Assembly (NCBI GenBank): GCA_045538835.1
Contig: JAZQEF010000018.1
Coordinates: 1-64,000 of the forward strand
Source: RGIG6165 sp045538835
GTDB lineage: Bacteria > Bacillota > Clostridia > Oscillospirales > Feifaniaceae
Length of the DNA: 64,000 nt
Direction of reading: 5' to 3'
Part shown: positions 60,975 through 64,000 of the stretch, piece by piece
Numbering within the stretch: the stretch's first letter is position 1
How the letters are laid out: every line of letters begins with the position of its first letter
Notes under the pieces: generated by a model
What the model saw: the letters and a program-made list of their open reading frames with translations, nothing else
What the model was told of the DNA's origin: nothing
Database searches by the model: none
Translations under genes and position numbers: made by a program

Positions 60975-62330
60975 ATGGCAGAAAGTAAAAAGACAGTATT
61001 CATATGCAGCATGTGCGGTTTTGAATCTTCCAAGTGGAACGGAAGATGTCCCGGCTGTGGCGAATGGAATACAATGGAAGAAGAAATCAGGGAGACAAAA
61101 CCTGCAAAAAGGGCATCGGTCAGAGATGATTATAATATTTCAACTCCTGTAAAATTAGATGAAATAGAAGTCGCCGACAGCCACAGAATGGTAACAGGGC
61201 TATCCGAACTTGACAGAGTTTTCGGCGGCGGTATAGTTAAAGGCTCAGTGTCTCTTATAGGCGGTGATCCCGGCATAGGTAAATCGACCATTCTGCTTCA
61301 GTTATGTCAATGTCTTTCAAATACAAAAATTTTGTACATATCGGGAGAAGAATCTCTTTCACAACTTAAACTGCGCGCTAAACGACTCGGAGTATTCAGC
61401 GACAATTTAAAACTTCTTACACAGACCGAAATATCAAAAATAATGTCCGTCATTGAAAAAGAAGCGCCCGAAATCGTGATAATCGACTCAATACAAACAA
61501 CATATTCATCGGAAATTTCGTCGATTCCGGGCAGTATCAGTCAGCTCAAAGAATGTGCTTTAAGATTGACTGATTTTGCAAAATCAAAAGATATAACGAT
61601 GCTTTTCGTTGGTCATATAAACAAGGAAGGTTCTATAGCAGGACCGAAAGTTTTGGAGCATATGGTTGACGTTGTTTTATATTTTGAAGGTGACAAAAAC
61701 TTGAGTTGCCGTATTTTAAGAGCAGTCAAAAATCGTTATGGTTCAACAAACGAAATAGGCATTTTTGATATGACGTCAGCAGGTCTTGAATGTGTTGAAA
61801 ACCCGTCACTTTCGCTTCTTTCAGGTAAGCCGAACAATGTGCCGGGCTCCTGTACCGTTGCTATAATGGAGGGCTCCCGTCCGATATTATCAGAAGTGCA
61901 GGCTCTGCTTCTTCAGGTCCCATACGGCAATCCCAGAAGAACATCCAACGGGATCGATCCCAACAGAGCGGCAATGCTCCTTGCAGTAATTGAAAAAAGA
62001 GCAGGACTCAGAGTTTCTTCCTGTGATACATTTATAAATGTTATCGGCGGACTTCGTTTTACCGAACCGTCAGGCGATGTTGCTGTAGTTCTATCTATAG
62101 CATCAAGTTTTCTTGATAAACCTGTCCACGAAGGCTTGATAGCAATAGGGGAAGTGGGTCTTGCAGGCGAACTCAGATCCGTTCCTTATATAGAAAGCCG
62201 CATTGATGAAGCGGTAAGGCTTGGTTATAAAGAGTTTGTAGTCCCATACTCTGCAAATATTAAAAAGCGTGACGGCGTCAAAATAATCGCTTGTAAAAAC
62301 ATTGCTGCAGCGATAGATGCTGCAATATAA
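60975..62330 (+). CDS. radA: DNA repair protein RadA (Sms)
   Basis: A 451-residue RecA-related helicase for recombination intermediates. The N-terminal zinc finger is CSMCGF..CPGCGEW, Walker A GGDPGIGKST, the RadA-specific KNRYGS motif is present, and a Lon-like domain (about 300-451) closes it. A strong terminator follows. Confidence 0.97.
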   Translation: MAESKKTVFICSMCGFESSKWNGRCPGCGEWNTMEEEIRETKPAKRASVRDDYNISTPVKLDEIEVADSHRMVTGLSELDRVFGGGIVKGSVSLIGGDPGIGKSTILLQLCQCLSNTKILYISGEESLSQLKLRAKRLGVFSDNLKLLTQTEISKIMSVIEKEAPEIVIIDSIQTTYSSEISSIPGSISQLKECALRLTDFAKSKDITMLFVGHINKEGSIAGPKVLEHMVDVVLYFEGDKNLSCRILRAVKNRYGSTNEIGIFDMTSAGLECVENPSLSLLSGKPNNVPGSCTVAIMEGSRPILSEVQALLLQVPYGNPRRTSNGIDPNRAAMLLAVIEKRAGLRVSSCDTFINVIGGLRFTEPSGDVAVVLSIASSFLDKPVHEGLIAIGEVGLAGELRSVPYIESRIDEAVRLGYKEFVVPYSANIKKRDGVKIIACKNIAAAIDAAI

Positions 62331-62331
62331 C

Positions 62332-62370
62332 AAAAACAGTGCAGCAAAACTTAAACTGCACTGTTTTTGC
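62332..62370 (+). terminator. Terminator after radA
   Basis: AAAAACAGTGCAG (62332-62344) and CTGCACTGTTTTT (62356-62368), a 13-bp stem with an 11-base loop and terminal T-run. Confidence 0.88.
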
Positions 62371-62401
62371 AAATATAAATATAATCAAAGGAGGGTTCGT
62401 T

Positions 62402-63199
62402 ATAATTATTGACGGCAGTGAATCTAAATATTCATATCTGAAATATCCTAATTTGCCCAAAAATAAAGTTGCTTATGTGATTTTAGGACAAGATAATGTA
62501 CCGCTTCTTGAAAAATCTCTGAAAAAGCATAATATAAACATTTGTTCGTTAGAAGGGGACTCACGGTTAGATAAAAGGGTTTGTACTCACACGGACATGA
62601 TTATGTTTCATATGGGCTCAAATCAGATTATTTTGAGTAAAAACCAAGCAAACTTTCCTTTTGAAGATGCTAAAATCAGCGTTTCAGAGGCAAAAATCAG
62701 TGAAAATTATCCTTATGATATCGCTTTAAATGCAGTTATAATAGGGAAAAAACTGATTTGCAATAAGAAATACACCGATAAAACTATTATTGAATACGCA
62801 AATAAAATACATTTAAATATAATAGATGTCAAACAAGGATATTCTAAATGTTCGATTGCACCCATTTGTGATAATGCGATTATAACCGATGATGGGGGAA
62901 TTGCAAATTCAGCAACAGATGCTGGTATTGATACGTTATACATAGATAAACGGTTTGTAATATGTGCTGGTTTTGATTATGGATTTATCGGCGGTGCATC
63001 CGGAATGATAGATAAAAATGTTTTAGCGTTTACAGGAGTTTTTACTGATACAGACATAAAGAATAAAGTTGAAACGTTTTCAGCAAAGCACGGTGTCAGA
63101 ATAGAATATCTTACAAATAAACCCATGTTTGATGTAGGCTCCATAATACCAATTATAGAGTTATCCGAGAGAGAAGAGTACAAATATAGTCCCTCCTGA
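62402..63199 (+). CDS. DUF6873-like protein
   Basis: About 265 residues. The fold pattern (..IIDGSES.YSYLKYPN, HTDMIMFHMGSNQIIL, ..VKQGYSKCSIAPICDNAIITDDGGIANSA.., ..GFIGGASGMIDKNVLAFTG) fits the DUF6873 GME-fold family of unknown, perhaps amidinotransferase-derived, function. A strong AAAGGAGG (62387-62394) is followed after 7 bases by ATA (62402), then ATT (62405); no ATG, GTG or TTG is in a usable place. The frame opens at a GTG (62339) inside the radA terminator stem, which is unlikely as a start. The real start may thus be a non-standard codon. Confidence 0.7.
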   Translation: MIIDGSESKYSYLKYPNLPKNKVAYVILGQDNVPLLEKSLKKHNINICSLEGDSRLDKRVCTHTDMIMFHMGSNQIILSKNQANFPFEDAKISVSEAKISENYPYDIALNAVIIGKKLICNKKYTDKTIIEYANKIHLNIIDVKQGYSKCSIAPICDNAIITDDGGIANSATDAGIDTLYIDKRFVICAGFDYGFIGGASGMIDKNVLAFTGVFTDTDIKNKVETFSAKHGVRIEYLTNKPMFDVGSIIPIIELSEREEYKYSPS

Positions 63200-63210
63200 A
63201 TTTAATAAGT

Positions 63211-63240
63211 AATTGCGCTAAATGCAAATTTAGCGCAATT
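63211..63240. repeat. Perfect inverted repeat between the DUF6873 and xer genes
   Basis: AATTGCGCTAAAT (63211-63223) and ATTTAGCGCAATT (63228-63240), 13-bp arms with a 4-base loop, without a T-run. It may end the upstream mRNA or bind a protein. Confidence 0.55.
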
Positions 63241-63256
63241 AAGGGGAGTGTTTTTC

Positions 63257-63285
63257 TTGAAATTATGCTATATATTATGTAAAAT
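63257..63285 (+). promoter_or_regulatory. Promoter of the xer gene
   Basis: TTGAAA (63257-63262), 17-bp spacer, TAAAAT (63280-63285), 42 bases before the ATG. Confidence 0.6.
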
Positions 63286-63326
63286 ATAAATATATTCTAT
63301 TATTAATTGAATTACAGGTGTTGATT

Positions 63327-64000
63327 ATGAATACTGAACTTCCGTTGTCTGTTATTGAATATTTAAGTTACAGCGAAAACATTCGTGGTCTTTCCAAGCG
63401 ATCTGTTGATGCTTACAAAATCGATCTTAGAATGTTTTTCAAATATATGGTCAGAAAAAAAGCTTTAAAGGATTCTTCTGTAGAACTTGCTGATGTTGAT
63501 ATTTCCAATGTTGACCTTGATTTTATTTCGAAAATTTCTCTGGCAGACATCTATGAGTTTTTAAACTTTCTTTCGCGTGATCTTGGCGAAGGCTCTGCAG
63601 CTCGCAGCCGTAAAATCGTATCAATACGAATGTTCTATAAATATATGACATCAAAAACAAATCAATTATCACATAATCCTACGCTCACTTTAGAAACACC
63701 CAAAGCAGCAAAACGTCTACCCGTACATATGTCTTTAAATGAGTCTATATCCTTGTTAGACAGTGTTGACGGTCCGTTTAAAGAGCGCGATTATGCTATT
63801 CTGACACTCTTTCTCAACTGCGGTATGCGTTTAACTGAACTTGTAGGTATAAATTTGCGCGATATCGGTGAAAACACCATAATTATCACAGGTAAAGGCA
63901 ATAAACAACGTATGGTTTATTTAAATGAAGCCTGCATTTCCGCACTTAAGGATTATCTTGCGGTCAGACCTGCTGATAAACTCAAAGGTAACGACCGGGA
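63327..64000 (+). CDS. Tyrosine recombinase XerC/XerD-like (cut by window end)
   Basis: The first 224 residues of a site-specific recombinase. The SAM-like core-binding domain (1-115, ..LSKRSVDAYKIDLRMFFKYM.. and ..FLSRDLGEGSAARSRKIVSIRMFYKYM) is followed by the catalytic domain with the first active-site Arg in LNCGMRLTEL and the Lys in GKGNKQR. The final His, Arg and Tyr lie beyond the window. The housekeeping context and size favour a chromosomal Xer enzyme over a mobile-element integrase. ACAGGTG lies before the ATG. Confidence 0.9.
   Translation, partial: MNTELPLSVIEYLSYSENIRGLSKRSVDAYKIDLRMFFKYMVRKKALKDSSVELADVDISNVDLDFISKISLADIYEFLNFLSRDLGEGSAARSRKIVSIRMFYKYMTSKTNQLSHNPTLTLETPKAAKRLPVHMSLNESISLLDSVDGPFKERDYAILTLFLNCGMRLTELVGINLRDIGENTIIITGKGNKQRMVYLNEACISALKDYLAVRPADKLKGNDR

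Noticed and set aside
62339..62401. Upstream GTG start for the DUF6873-like gene
   Set aside because: It lies inside the radA terminator stem, and a strong AAAGGAGG sits only after it.
1..64000. CRISPR array, tRNA, rRNA or insertion sequence
   Set aside because: No regularly spaced repeats, cloverleaf or CCA-type ends, rRNA segments or transposase genes were seen on either strand.

Overview
The window (64 kb) looks like a chromosomal segment of an anaerobic, probably spore-forming low-G+C Clostridia (Bacillota; Oscillospirales or Lachnospirales-like). Supporting signs are AT-rich intergenic DNA, strong AGGAGG ribosome sites, sigma-A promoters of TTGACA-17-TATAAT type, and gene order typical of Clostridia (rplS-lepB-ylqF-rnhB-yraN; tig-clpP-clpX-lon; ftsE-ftsX-M23 peptidase-ctpA; greA-lysS). 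Rubrerythrin, a feo iron(II) operon and an NfnAB-type flavoenzyme pair fit an anaerobe, and cwlD fits sporulation. No rRNA, tRNA, IS element or CRISPR array was seen. All identifications are from reading sequence and motifs; no database search was run.

Layout. (1) 1-8.9 kb is accessory DNA: a broken gene end, an AT-rich stretch with a repeat-in-palindrome structure, a MerR/TipAS-like regulator, a small gene remnant, and an AraC regulator divergent from a tightly packed catabolic operon. That operon encodes a 2-hydroxyacid dehydrogenase, KDPG-type aldolase, P-loop kinase, FAD oxidoreductase, an internally shortened sugar isomerase, a histidine phosphatase, an MBL-fold hydrolase and an SGNH esterase. 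Its middle part (about 4.1-6.4 kb) is richer in G+C and CTG codons than the rest, suggesting transfer. (2) 9.1-11.8 kb is the feoA-feoB-Cys-rich protein operon with paired TTAG-N6-CTAA operators. (3) 11.8-18.5 kb holds small metabolic and envelope genes: Dabb protein, PnuC-like transporter with a structured leader, AzlCD, a GT2/GtrA/DUF6056 glycan module, rubrerythrin, and a DUF421/DUF4363 pair. (4) 18.6-30.7 kb is a housekeeping run from rplS to lon. (5) 30.8-39.3 kb runs from a PucR-type regulator through the FtsEX cell-wall hydrolase system to greA-lysS. (6) 39.3-46.7 kb contains DUF4364, RluA, RadC, NfnAB and metNIQ, the last behind a leader with a 37-codon upstream ORF and alternative hairpins. 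(7) 46.8-54.1 kb is uvrBA, typA and a membrane protein. (8) 54.2-60.0 kb is a complete branched-chain amino acid ABC transporter (livKHMGF) and a LysR regulator. (9) 60.1-64 kb has cwlD, radA, a DUF6873-like gene and the start of a xer recombinase cut by the window end.

The most noteworthy items are the metNIQ upstream-peptide leader, the structured leader before the pnuC-like gene, the accessory catabolic operon with its internally deleted isomerase, two genes that seem to begin at ATA (or another non-standard codon), the palindrome covering the -10 box at 60.12 kb, and the Lys/Ala/Thr-rich tail on trigger factor.
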